Part shown: positions 44,328 to 51,897 of the stretch, one piece after another
Numbering within the stretch: position 1 is the stretch's first letter
Layout of the letters: each line of letters opens with the position of its first letter
Assembly (NCBI RefSeq): GCF_042468235.1
Contig: NZ_CP170386.1
Span: forward strand, 1,488,001-1,552,000
Length of the DNA stretch: 64,000 bases
Reading direction: 5' to 3'
Source: Lonepinella sp042468235
Lineage (GTDB): Bacteria; Pseudomonadota; Gammaproteobacteria; Enterobacterales; Pasteurellaceae
Notes under the pieces: generated by a model
The model's database searches: none
What the model was told of the DNA's origin: nothing
What the model saw: only the letters and a program-made list of their open reading frames with translations
Made by a program: the position numbers and the translations under genes

Positions 44328-45755
44328 ATGAAAGGATTATTCTTACGTATTGTAGCGAGTATCGCATTATTGTTGTGGGCAATAGATATGGTTTTCCCTT
44401 GGCAACAAATAATGCGATCCGAGTCCAATCACTATATGGATATTCAGAAAAATAAAACCTTGGTTGTTGGCACCGTCAACAACCCTGTTTCTTATTTTAT
44501 TGATGGTAATGGTCAAAGTGGCTTAGAGTATGAATTAAGTAAAGCCTTTGCGGATTATCTTGGGGTAGAATTAGAAATGAAACCCTTGGAAAATAGTGCT
44601 GCACTATTTGATGCGTTAAGTAAAAATGAAATTAATATTGCAGCCGCTAATTTGTTGTATCAACCCCAAAAAGCAGATAATTTTCAGCTAGGTCCATCCT
44701 ATTATTCCGCCTCTTGGCAACTGGTTTATCGCAAAGGGCAAACCCGTCCGAATTCATTAAATCAATTAAAAGGCTCGTTAGTGATCGCCAGCGGATCAGA
44801 ATTGGATAATATTTTACAAGAAAAGCAAGCCAGCAATCCCAAATTAACTTGGTCAGTGAGTAAGAAAGAAAATCAAGAAGAATTATTATTACAAGTCGCA
44901 GATGGCAAAATTGCTTATACTATTGCTAATTCTGTTGATGTGTCAGCAATTCAGCAAGTAAAACCCGAAATTGCAGTGGCGTTTGATGTGACCGATGAAT
45001 CCACAGTGCATTGGTATTTGCCGAACAGCTCTTATAATGAATTACAGGCTGCCCTGTTAGATTTTATGAATGGTGCGATTGAGAATGGTTTAATTGCGCG
45101 TATTGAAGAAAAATATTTTAATCACTTTACTAAATTTGATTATGCAGATATGCGTTCCTATACCAATGCCATTGAAAATATTTTACCTAAATATACCGCA
45201 CTTTTTGAAAAATATAAGGGAGATTTAGACTGGCGACTACTTGCTGCCATCGCTTATCAAGAATCCCATTGGGATAAAGATGCCACATCCCCTACTGGCG
45301 TGCGTGGTATGATGATGCTAACCAAAGCCACAGCGGAACGTATGAAAATTATCGATCGAACCGATCCCGAACAGAGCATTAAAGCCGGTTCAGAATATTT
45401 ACATTGGCTCATTTCACAAGTGCCAGATAGTATTCCCCAAGAGGATCGTATTTGGTATGCTTTAGTAGGCTATAATATGGGGTTAGGTCATTTGCTTGAT
45501 GTTCGCCGTTTAACTAAAAATCTAGGTGGCAATCCTGATAATTGGTCTGATGTAAAAAATAATCTACCGCTATTAGCCGAAAAGCGTTATTACAGTAATT
45601 TAAAATATGGTTATGCACGTGGTTATGAAGCCTTTCAATATGTAGAAAATATCCGCCGTTATATGAATAGTATTATTAATTACCACCGCGTACAAGAAAA
45701 TCAAAATAATGAAAATCAACTGCCCGAACAGGTTGACCCACTAGAAAAGGAATAA
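44328..45755 (+). CDS. mltF: Membrane-bound lytic transglycosylase F
   Basis: Cuts peptidoglycan at the outer membrane. The 475 residues begin with a hydrophobic leader (4-22), then a solute-binding-like regulatory domain (about 43-265) and a family-1 SLT domain with the catalytic Glu in AYQESHWDKDATSPTGVRGMM. E. coli MltF is a lipoprotein; no lipobox is obvious here, so anchoring may be by an uncleaved leader. A small basic reading frame follows after 2 bp. Confidence 0.93.
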   Translation: MKGLFLRIVASIALLLWAIDMVFPWQQIMRSESNHYMDIQKNKTLVVGTVNNPVSYFIDGNGQSGLEYELSKAFADYLGVELEMKPLENSAALFDALSKNEINIAAANLLYQPQKADNFQLGPSYYSASWQLVYRKGQTRPNSLNQLKGSLVIASGSELDNILQEKQASNPKLTWSVSKKENQEELLLQVADGKIAYTIANSVDVSAIQQVKPEIAVAFDVTDESTVHWYLPNSSYNELQAALLDFMNGAIENGLIARIEEKYFNHFTKFDYADMRSYTNAIENILPKYTALFEKYKGDLDWRLLAAIAYQESHWDKDATSPTGVRGMMMLTKATAERMKIIDRTDPEQSIKAGSEYLHWLISQVPDSIPQEDRIWYALVGYNMGLGHLLDVRRLTKNLGGNPDNWSDVKNNLPLLAEKRYYSNLKYGYARGYEAFQYVENIRRYMNSIINYHRVQENQNNENQLPEQVDPLEKE

Positions 45756-45757
45756 TT

Positions 45758-45910
45758 ATGGCCGTAAAACGTAAATCACACTTAAAAAAAACCAATAAAT
45801 CCTTTGCCGAACAAATTCGCAGAACGGCACGTATTCGACGTTTAAGATTGTCAAAACATCGCATTGCAATGCGTCATGCTCTAGTTTTTCATTCGCAACA
45901 AGAAAGTTAA
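45758..45910 (+). CDS. 50-residue Arg/Lys-rich small protein
   Basis: ATG to TAA, starting 2 bp after mltF with AAGGAATAA as ribosome site. The sequence starts MAVKRKSHLKKTNKSF and includes RRTARIRRLRLSKHRIAM; about a third of residues are Arg or Lys. It is followed directly by a USS-dyad terminator, so it is the last gene of the mltF transcript. I do not recognise the family; it is not ArfA or Rmf. The charge suggests RNA or ribosome binding, but this is inference only. Confidence 0.6.
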   Translation: MAVKRKSHLKKTNKSFAEQIRRTARIRRLRLSKHRIAMRHALVFHSQQES

Positions 45911-45919
45911 TTCTTTTTC

Positions 45920-45948
45920 ACCGCACTTTTTTAAAGTGCGGTCTTTTT
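45920..45948 (+). terminator. USS-dyad terminator after the mltF transcript
   Basis: ACCGCACTTT (45920-45929) with AAAGTGCGGT (45933-45942), then C and five T. Confidence 0.85.
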
Positions 45949-45963
45949 CTACTCAATTTCTAC

Positions 45964-45991
45964 TTGAATTCCCCTAAGATTGCTGTATAAT
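45964..45991 (+). promoter_or_regulatory. Promoter of the rpsF operon
   Basis: TTGAAT (45964-45969) and a perfect TATAAT (45986-45991) with a 16-bp spacer, about 100 bp before rpsF. Confidence 0.65.
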
Positions 45992-46001
45992 TCGCTCCCT
46001 A

Positions 46002-46085
46002 CAGTCACATCCTATTTTCGTTCCTTGCTTCCGCAAGATTGGTGACTGGTCTTACCGTCGGAGGCTGATTAACCCGTAAGGAGCA
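46002..46085 (+). promoter_or_regulatory. Structured rpsF leader, probable S6:S18 autoregulatory element
   Basis: Stem CAGTCAC/GTGACTG (46002-46008 with 46042-46048) with an inner CTTGC/GCAAG hairpin. A second stem CTTAC/GTAAG (46051-46055 with 46076-46080) directly follows, carries ACCG at its 5' side and CCCG at its 3' side, and is next to the rpsF ribosome site. In many bacteria the S6-S18 complex binds such a leader through a CCG motif and represses the operon. The assignment is by position and shape. Confidence 0.5.
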
Positions 46086-46088
46086 GTA

Positions 46089-46469
46089 ATGCGTCACTAC
46101 GAAATCGTATTTATGGTTCATCCGGACCAAAGCGAACAAGTACCAGGCATGATTGAACGTTATACAGGTTCTGTAACAGAAGCTGGCGGTCAAGTTCATC
46201 GCTTAGAAGATTGGGGTCGCCGTCAATTAGCTTACCCAATCAACAAATTACATAAAGCACATTATGTGCTAATGAATGTAGAAGCGCCTCAAGAAGTAAT
46301 CGACGAGCTAGAAACAACATTCCGTTACAACGACGCTATTCTTCGTAACGTAATTATTCGTACTAAGCACGCCGTAACAGAAGCGTCCCCAATGGTTAAA
46401 GCAAAAGACGATCGTCGTCCAGCTTTAGCTGAAGTTGAAACCAACGATTTTGAGGATGCTGAGGAGTAA
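46089..46469 (+). CDS. rpsF: 30S ribosomal protein S6
   Basis: The 126 residues open with MRHYEIVFMVHPDQSEQVPGMIERY and end in an acidic tail (DFEDAEE), as in gamma-proteobacterial S6. In the ribosome it binds S18. AAGGAG ribosome site. The end of the gene carries the ribosome site of priB. Confidence 0.98.
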   Translation: MRHYEIVFMVHPDQSEQVPGMIERYTGSVTEAGGQVHRLEDWGRRQLAYPINKLHKAHYVLMNVEAPQEVIDELETTFRYNDAILRNVIIRTKHAVTEASPMVKAKDDRRPALAEVETNDFEDAEE

Positions 46470-46470
46470 T

Positions 46471-46782
46471 TTGAACATTGATAATCGTTTATCGTTAATC
46501 GGCACTGTCGCTGATTTACCCAAACGATCGAAAAGCCCGAATGGTATTGAACATTGTCGATTTTATTTAGAACATCGTTCCGAACAAATCGAAGTTGGAC
46601 TAAAACGTCAAGCATGGTGCAAAATACCAATCCAAATTAGTGGCAATCAATTAATTCAACTCACTCAAAGCATTACGGTCGGCAGCCAATTATTGGTAGT
46701 GGGCTTTATTAGCTCACATAAACAAGCCAACGGCTTAAACCAATTAGTATTGCATGCCGAGCAAATCGAATTTATAGATTAG
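46471..46782 (+). CDS. priB: Primosomal replication protein N (PriB)
   Basis: Single-strand-DNA-binding OB-fold protein of the PriA restart pathway. The 103 residues include NRLSLIGTVADLP, EHCRFYLEHRS, RQAWCKIPI, ITVGSQLLVVGFISSH and a VLHAEQIEFID end. The start is TTG at 46471: GAGGAG in the last rpsF codons is 4 bp upstream and the protein aligns from there with E. coli PriB. It is translated by coupling to rpsF. Confidence 0.95.
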   Translation: MNIDNRLSLIGTVADLPKRSKSPNGIEHCRFYLEHRSEQIEVGLKRQAWCKIPIQISGNQLIQLTQSITVGSQLLVVGFISSHKQANGLNQLVLHAEQIEFID

Positions 46783-46794
46783 GAGACTAGCCAA

Positions 46795-47022
46795 ATGGCA
46801 CGTTATTTCCGTCGTCGTAAGTTCTGCCGTTTCACAGCGGAAAATGTAGTAGAAATCGATTATAAAGATATTCCTACATTAAAGAACTATATCACAGAGA
46901 GCGGCAAAATTGTCCCAAGCCGTATTACCGGTACTCGTGCGAAGTATCAACGTCAATTAGCCCGTGCAATCAAACGCGCTCGCTATTTAGCGTTACTTCC
47001 ATACACTGACAATCATCAGTAA
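46795..47022 (+). CDS. rpsR: 30S ribosomal protein S18
   Basis: The 75 residues open with MARYFRRRKFCRFTAENV and contain ITESGKIVPSRITGTRAKYQ, the S18 signature. It partners S6 in the platform of the 30S subunit and probably in feedback on this operon's leader. Confidence 0.98.
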   Translation: MARYFRRRKFCRFTAENVVEIDYKDIPTLKNYITESGKIVPSRITGTRAKYQRQLARAIKRARYLALLPYTDNHQ

Positions 47023-47039
47023 TTAAGGAGAACACGGTA

Positions 47040-47489
47040 ATGCAAGTAATTCTTTTAGATAAAATTGTTCACCTAGGTAACGTAGGTGATCAAGTAAATG
47101 TTAAATCAGGTTTTGCACGTAACTATCTAATCCCACAAGGAAAAGCTGTTATGGCAACCAAAGCTAACATTGAACACTTTGAAGCACGTCGTGCTGAATT
47201 AGAAGCAAAAGCAGCTGCAAATCTAGCGGAAGCACAAGCTCGTGCAGCACAAATCACCGCATTAGAAACAATCACTATCGTTTCTAAAGCAGGTGACGGC
47301 GGTCGTTTATTCGGTTCTATCACCACTCGTGATGTAGCTGAAGCGGTAACGGCAGCTGGCGTGAAAGTAGAAAAATCAGAAGTTCGTTTATCCACAGGTC
47401 CTTTACGTACCATCGGTGATCACGACATTCGTTTCCAACTTCACGGTGAAGTATTCGCAGCGTTAAACGTAATCGTTGTTGCAGAATAA
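47040..47489 (+). CDS. rplI: 50S ribosomal protein L9
   Basis: The 149 residues open with MQVILLDKIVHLGNVGDQVNVKSG and have an N-terminal domain (GFARNYLIPQGKAVMAT), a long connecting helix and a C-terminal RNA-binding domain. It is last in rpsF-priB-rpsR-rplI and is followed by a strong terminator. Confidence 0.98.
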   Translation: MQVILLDKIVHLGNVGDQVNVKSGFARNYLIPQGKAVMATKANIEHFEARRAELEAKAAANLAEAQARAAQITALETITIVSKAGDGGRLFGSITTRDVAEAVTAAGVKVEKSEVRLSTGPLRTIGDHDIRFQLHGEVFAALNVIVVAE

Positions 47490-47505
47490 TTGTTTAGATT
47501 GAATG

Positions 47506-47533
47506 AAAACCCAGCTATGCTGGGTTTTTTTAT
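47506..47533 (+). terminator. Terminator of the rpsF operon
   Basis: Perfect 10-bp stem (47506-47515 with 47519-47528) with a 3-base loop and T-run, 17 bp after rplI. Confidence 0.92.
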
Positions 47534-47543
47534 CACAACATGA

Positions 47544-48275
47544 TTATCCTAGCTGCATTATCGGTACCCGATCAAGCGTAGCCTCATTCACTGCTACTAA
47601 ATAATCCGGCACGCCATTATTCTCGACGACAGTGCGATGAAAACAAACAAAATTAGTATCTAATCCTTTTATCTCTTTTGAATTTTCAAAAAAATTGTTT
47701 TTCTGATAACGATTAGAAACAAACCAATAACAAGAATAATCAATGGATTCCAAGTATCTTTTAGTAGATATAATAGAATCACTATGAACCTCAATAAAAA
47801 TAACCGGTTTATGTTTTGCAATTGTCTGTTCTGCACCTGCTAAGACTTTCAAATCAAACCCTTCAGCATCAATCTTTAATAACCGCAATAATGTCAGTTT
47901 CTGAATTTCGGGATGACTATCTAAAGTGATTAAGGATATTGTTTCCCGATGCACTTCACCAGCAAACTTACCTTCAGTACTAAATCCTTTATCAATGGAA
48001 AAACTGCCATAATTCCAATCTGTTTGATAATCTGATGCTTCAATCTCGGTGTTTACACATTCATCACTCACACCTTGATTATAGCAATAAACATTTAACA
48101 AATTATTTAACGTGATATTACAACATAAATGCTGAAAAACGATACGTTGCGGTTCAAAGCAAAATAATCTACCTTTCGGAATAAATTGAGCAATCGGCAC
48201 AGCATGCATCCCCTGATTTGAGCCGACTTCAATAACATTATCATGCGAATCCAATAACTTACCAAATAGTATCAC
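47544..48275 (-). CDS. FkbM-family methyltransferase, phase-variable and out of frame with its ATG
   Basis: SAM-dependent methyltransferase of the FkbM group, often acting on surface sugars. The 243 residues given here start at GTG 48275. They include NVIEVGSNQGMHAVPIAQF (SAM motif I) and LLKIDAEGFDLKVLAGAE with KPVIFIEVH. The open frame runs further upstream through conserved sequence (HGNFKLLPHDLISFWATEYG) and a CAAT repeat tract to 48437, where it meets a stop. The real starts are ATG 48445 (AGGA upstream) and ATG 48441; both are out of frame, so in this sequence the full protein is not made. One repeat more or less would restore it. Confidence 0.85.
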   Translation of the reverse strand: MILFGKLLDSHDNVIEVGSNQGMHAVPIAQFIPKGRLFCFEPQRIVFQHLCCNITLNNLLNVYCYNQGVSDECVNTEIEASDYQTDWNYGSFSIDKGFSTEGKFAGEVHRETISLITLDSHPEIQKLTLLRLLKIDAEGFDLKVLAGAEQTIAKHKPVIFIEVHSDSIISTKRYLESIDYSCYWFVSNRYQKNNFFENSKEIKGLDTNFVCFHRTVVENNGVPDYLVAVNEATLDRVPIMQLG

Positions 48276-48380
48276 CTCAAGCTCAGACCATTCGCCATAC
48301 TCTGTAGCCCAAAAACTAATTAAATCATGGGGTAATAATTTAAAATTACCATGCCTTAATTTTAGTACGGGAATAGGCTC

Positions 48381-48438
<58 letters not shown>

Positions 48439-48443
48439 CATTC

Positions 48444-48471
48444 ATTATATGTCCTATATTATACTTGTCAA
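48444..48471 (-). promoter_or_regulatory. Promoter elements before the phase-variable gene
   Basis: TTGACA (48471-48466) and TATAAT (48449-48444) with a 16-bp spacer look near perfect, but that -10 overlaps ATG 48445. A second TATAAT (48463-48458) lies 14 bp upstream and would leave the AGGA ribosome site and ATG on the transcript. Which is used cannot be told. Confidence 0.45.
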
Positions 48472-48606
48472 CGCTGTAGTTATATTACGCTATTATGCGT
48501 GCAAATAGAATAAAATAATCCATCAAAGTGCGGTTTATTTTGCCCCATTTTTCTATGAATCTGCTAAAATACGGTCACTTCTTTTATTCAACATTATTCA
48601 ACAATT

Positions 48607-49122
48607 ATGAGCTTATTAAATATATTAATTTATCCTGATGAACAATTACGAACCATTGCAGAACCTGTCACTGAATTTAATGACGAACTACAAACCTTTA
48701 TCGACAATATGTTTGAAACTATGTATGAACACGAAGGGATCGGACTGGCAGCAACACAAGTGAATGTACATAAACGTGTGATTACCATTGATATTGAAGG
48801 AGATAAAGCCAATCAGATCGTATTGATCAATCCTGAAATTTTGGAAAGTTCGGGTGAAACGGGTATTGAAGAAGGTTGTTTATCCATTCCAGGTTTTCGT
48901 GGATTAGTGCCTCGCAAAGAAAAAGTTACGGTCAAAGCATTGAATCGTCAAGGTGAAGAATTTACCTTTGAAACAGATGGGTTATTGGCAATTTGTATTC
49001 AACATGAAATTGATCACTTAAATGGCGTGTTATTTGTAGATTATTTATCGCCCCTCAAGCGTAACCGTATTAAAGAGAAATTAGTCAAATTACAAAAACA
49101 AATTGCACGGGGTAATGCTTAA
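48607..49122 (+). CDS. def: Peptide deformylase
   Basis: Removes formyl from the N-terminal Met of new proteins. The 171 residues include all three motifs: GIGLAATQ, EEGCLSIPG (Cys ligand) and QHEIDHLNG (two His ligands and the catalytic Glu). Its usual partner fmt is here too but 1.8 kb away, separated by the Slam gene on the other strand. A USS stands upstream. Confidence 0.97.
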   Translation: MSLLNILIYPDEQLRTIAEPVTEFNDELQTFIDNMFETMYEHEGIGLAATQVNVHKRVITIDIEGDKANQIVLINPEILESSGETGIEEGCLSIPGFRGLVPRKEKVTVKALNRQGEEFTFETDGLLAICIQHEIDHLNGVLFVDYLSPLKRNRIKEKLVKLQKQIARGNA

Positions 49123-49156
49123 ACTTAAGCAAAAAACACCGCACTTTCTCATCAAA

Positions 49157-49185
49157 AAGGGACGAACATCAACTATTCGTCCCTT
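49157..49185. terminator. Terminator between def and the Slam gene
   Basis: Perfect 10-bp stem (49157-49166 with 49176-49185), with T-runs on both sides depending on strand; stronger on the minus strand. It serves convergent transcripts. Confidence 0.8.
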
Positions 49186-49275
49186 ATCAAATTTTTCTCT
49201 TTTTTATTCGAAATGATGAAATAATTTTTATAAAAATATACCGTTTATAAAAACCCTAATAGGCATAAAATAAAA

Positions 49276-50772
49276 TTAAAATCTTTTGCTTAATTCCAAA
49301 TAAACCTGATGTTTATCATAGGTATAGAAAACGTGATTACTTTTGGTTTTATGATAACTATAGGTTAAACGTGGGGTAATGCCTTTGTAATGGAAAGCTC
49401 GATGCCAAACGGAAACCGCTGCGCCGTATTCCTTATTACGTTGCGTAATATTAAAAATTGGCATCGGTCCTTTATAATGCTTTTGTCCATAGTTTAAATT
49501 CACGCGGGTCGATAAACCTTTGCCCCATTCTTGTACCCAACCTAGATTGATGGCTCGGCGAATATAGCTGTCATCTATATCTCGGGTACCGGTGCGATTG
49601 TAGCTTAAATTAACATACCAATATTGTTGGGCGTTGCGTACATAACTTAAGCCAGTGGAAATATAATGGGTATTACCATTGAGATGCTTACGATCAGTGT
49701 AACGTTGTTCACTATATAAGTAATTTGCTCGCCATTGCCATTTTGGGTTGAGCCAATAACTAAAGCTCAGAGTACTACCACCAGATTTAGAGAAACGTTT
49801 CAGACTTTCGCTTTTTTCACGCCCACCCGCATAAAGTGTCTGTTCCAGAAAAGGAATTAGACTCAAATCGGAACGCCCAGTTTGATAACCCAAACCAAAG
49901 CCTTCGTGCATGGTCATTTCATTAAATTTCTTGTTATTCCAATAATATTTACCATACAGAGAAAGATCTAACTGGTGATAAAACCCATTGCCCCACGACC
50001 ATTTTTTGCTCGCATCAAAGTTGTAACCAACTCCTTGTGCCGATTCCCGTTTAGGTGACGTCCAGTTACCGTAGGTTGTACCAGATTTTGGGGCGTTATT
50101 AATGTTCGGATCATTTAAATAGGTAAAACCCCCTCCAAAACTCCAACGATCTTTCTGGTGAATAGCATTAATATAGGCATCAATTAAACCAGCGACAGAA
50201 GGAGCAAGATTTTCACTACGTAATTTTTCAAATTGCCCTTCAGCAGCATCATATTCTTTATTTTCAAATAATACCGTAGCTAATTGTAAACGGATCGGCA
50301 AAATATCGTTTCTATCTGCCAAAATCTCACGGTATATGCGGATAGACTGATTATAATTCTGCTCTTTTTTCGCCAAAATAGCTTGTTGCCACTGCGTTAA
50401 CAAGGGATCGTGCCATCTACTATCAATTTTCTGATAAATAGGATATAAAATAGCCACTATCTCTGCATTACCTCGCGTTAATGCAGGTATCAAGGCGCGA
50501 ATTACTAATTCGGGGTGTTTAGCCAATTCTTCTTTACTAATGGATAAAGAGTGTGTTTCAGTTTGTTGGACGGGTTGTTTGCCCGGCTGTATTTGTTCTG
50601 ACTGAATTTGTTGATCAAAACTATTATCTCTCACACGTTGGTCATCAAAACGGCGATTAATCTCAAATTGTTGTTGATCTGGCGAGCGTTCTTCTGCTGC
50701 CAAAGCAAGGGTCGGAAATGCGGCTACAAATGCCAAAGCGAAAGTGGACTGCAAAAATGATTGCTGTTTCAT
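49276..50772 (-). CDS. Surface lipoprotein assembly modifier (Slam) family outer-membrane protein
   Basis: Protein of 498 residues: a signal peptide (about 1-25), a TPR-like helical domain (about 80-205) and a C-terminal beta-barrel (about 210-498, DUF560) ending in Phe (ELSKRF). Slam proteins move lipoproteins such as TbpB, HpuA or fHbp to the cell surface. Substrate genes usually lie next to Slam; here both flanks are housekeeping genes (def, fmt), so the client must be elsewhere or lost. A Fur-like site overlaps its promoter. Confidence 0.88.
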   Translation of the reverse strand: MKQQSFLQSTFALAFVAAFPTLALAAEERSPDQQQFEINRRFDDQRVRDNSFDQQIQSEQIQPGKQPVQQTETHSLSISKEELAKHPELVIRALIPALTRGNAEIVAILYPIYQKIDSRWHDPLLTQWQQAILAKKEQNYNQSIRIYREILADRNDILPIRLQLATVLFENKEYDAAEGQFEKLRSENLAPSVAGLIDAYINAIHQKDRWSFGGGFTYLNDPNINNAPKSGTTYGNWTSPKRESAQGVGYNFDASKKWSWGNGFYHQLDLSLYGKYYWNNKKFNEMTMHEGFGLGYQTGRSDLSLIPFLEQTLYAGGREKSESLKRFSKSGGSTLSFSYWLNPKWQWRANYLYSEQRYTDRKHLNGNTHYISTGLSYVRNAQQYWYVNLSYNRTGTRDIDDSYIRRAINLGWVQEWGKGLSTRVNLNYGQKHYKGPMPIFNITQRNKEYGAAVSVWHRAFHYKGITPRLTYSYHKTKSNHVFYTYDKHQVYLELSKRF

Positions 50773-50790
50773 TGTCTATCCTTAATATTT

Positions 50791-50831
50791 TATAATGCGA
50801 ATAGTTTACATTTATTTAACTTTTAGTGCAA
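50791..50831 (-). promoter_or_regulatory. Slam promoter with a Fur-like site
   Basis: TTGCAC (50831-50826), 17-bp spacer, TAAACT (50808-50803). The stretch 50791-50809 agrees with the 19-bp Fur consensus at 13 positions by my count and covers the -10. Iron control is a hypothesis, plausible since many Slam clients are iron receptors. Confidence 0.35.
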
Positions 50832-50946
50832 ACCGAACTGCAATTTAATCGTTTTTAATAAATAATTAAATTTAGTTGCATCCTATAGAAAGAAAACGCT
50901 ATTATTTAACCTATTAACTCTCAACATAGCGTAGCACATTAATCTT

Positions 50947-51897
50947 ATGCAAAAATTAAACATTATTTTCGCAGGCACACCCGATTTTGCCGCACAACAT
51001 TTACAAGCATTATTGAATTCCCAACACAATGTCATTGCTGTCTATACCCAATCCGACAAACCTGCGGGACGGGGCAAAAAACTACAAGCCAGCCCAGTAA
51101 AACAACTTGCCGAACAGCATCATTTACCAGTTTATCAACCAAAATCCTTACGTAAAGAAGACGCTCAAGTTGAACTGGCAAGTTTAAATGCAGATGTCAT
51201 GGTGGTGGTCGCTTATGGTTTAATTTTACCTTTAGCGGTATTACAAGCACCTAAATTCGGTTGCTTAAATGTACATGGTTCGATTTTACCCCGTTGGCGA
51301 GGTGCAGCCCCCATTCAACGTGCTATTTGGGCGGGCGATAAACAAACTGGTGTAACAATTATGCAAATGGATATAGGGTTAGACACGGGTGATATGTTGC
51401 ATAAAGTCTATTGTGATATTGCACCGCAAGAAACTTCCGCTAGTCTGTATCATAAACTGGCAGAGCTTGCTCCAGCAGCATTGATCGAGGTGTTAGATAA
51501 CTTAACTAACGACAAATTTTTACCAGAAAAACAAGATGATAGCCAGTCAACTTACGCAGATAAATTAAGCAAGGACGAAGCTCAATTAAATTGGCAATTA
51601 TCCGCTGAACAGTTGGAACGCAATATTCGAGCGTTTAATCCTGCTCCAGTCGCATTTTTGATCCTCAACATCAATGATGTGCAAGAGCGAGTAAAAATTT
51701 ATCAAGCCAATGTATTACCGCATCAAGATAAAACCGCTGGTACTGTACTAGCTGTTGATAAAAAAGGGGTACAAATTGCGACTACGCAAGGTGTGTTGAA
51801 TATTACCCAACTGCAACCTTCTGGCAAAAAACCGATGTCAGTACAAGATTTCCTAAATGGACGTGCCGACTGGTTTAAAGTAGGTGATGTGTTATGA
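50947..51897 (+). CDS. fmt: Methionyl-tRNA formyltransferase
   Basis: Formylates initiator Met-tRNA. The 316 residues include IIFAGTPDFAAQHLQALL, CLNVHGSILPRWRGAAPIQRAI (catalytic Asn-His and the SLLPRWRG loop), GVTIMQMDIGLDTGDM and a C-terminal OB-like domain. It overlaps rsmB by 4 bp. Confidence 0.97.
   Translation: MQKLNIIFAGTPDFAAQHLQALLNSQHNVIAVYTQSDKPAGRGKKLQASPVKQLAEQHHLPVYQPKSLRKEDAQVELASLNADVMVVVAYGLILPLAVLQAPKFGCLNVHGSILPRWRGAAPIQRAIWAGDKQTGVTIMQMDIGLDTGDMLHKVYCDIAPQETSASLYHKLAELAPAALIEVLDNLTNDKFLPEKQDDSQSTYADKLSKDEAQLNWQLSAEQLERNIRAFNPAPVAFLILNINDVQERVKIYQANVLPHQDKTAGTVLAVDKKGVQIATTQGVLNITQLQPSGKKPMSVQDFLNGRADWFKVGDVL

Noticed and set aside
46325..46630. Minus-strand frame across rpsF and priB
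   Set aside because: It covers two well-identified genes and has no support of its own.
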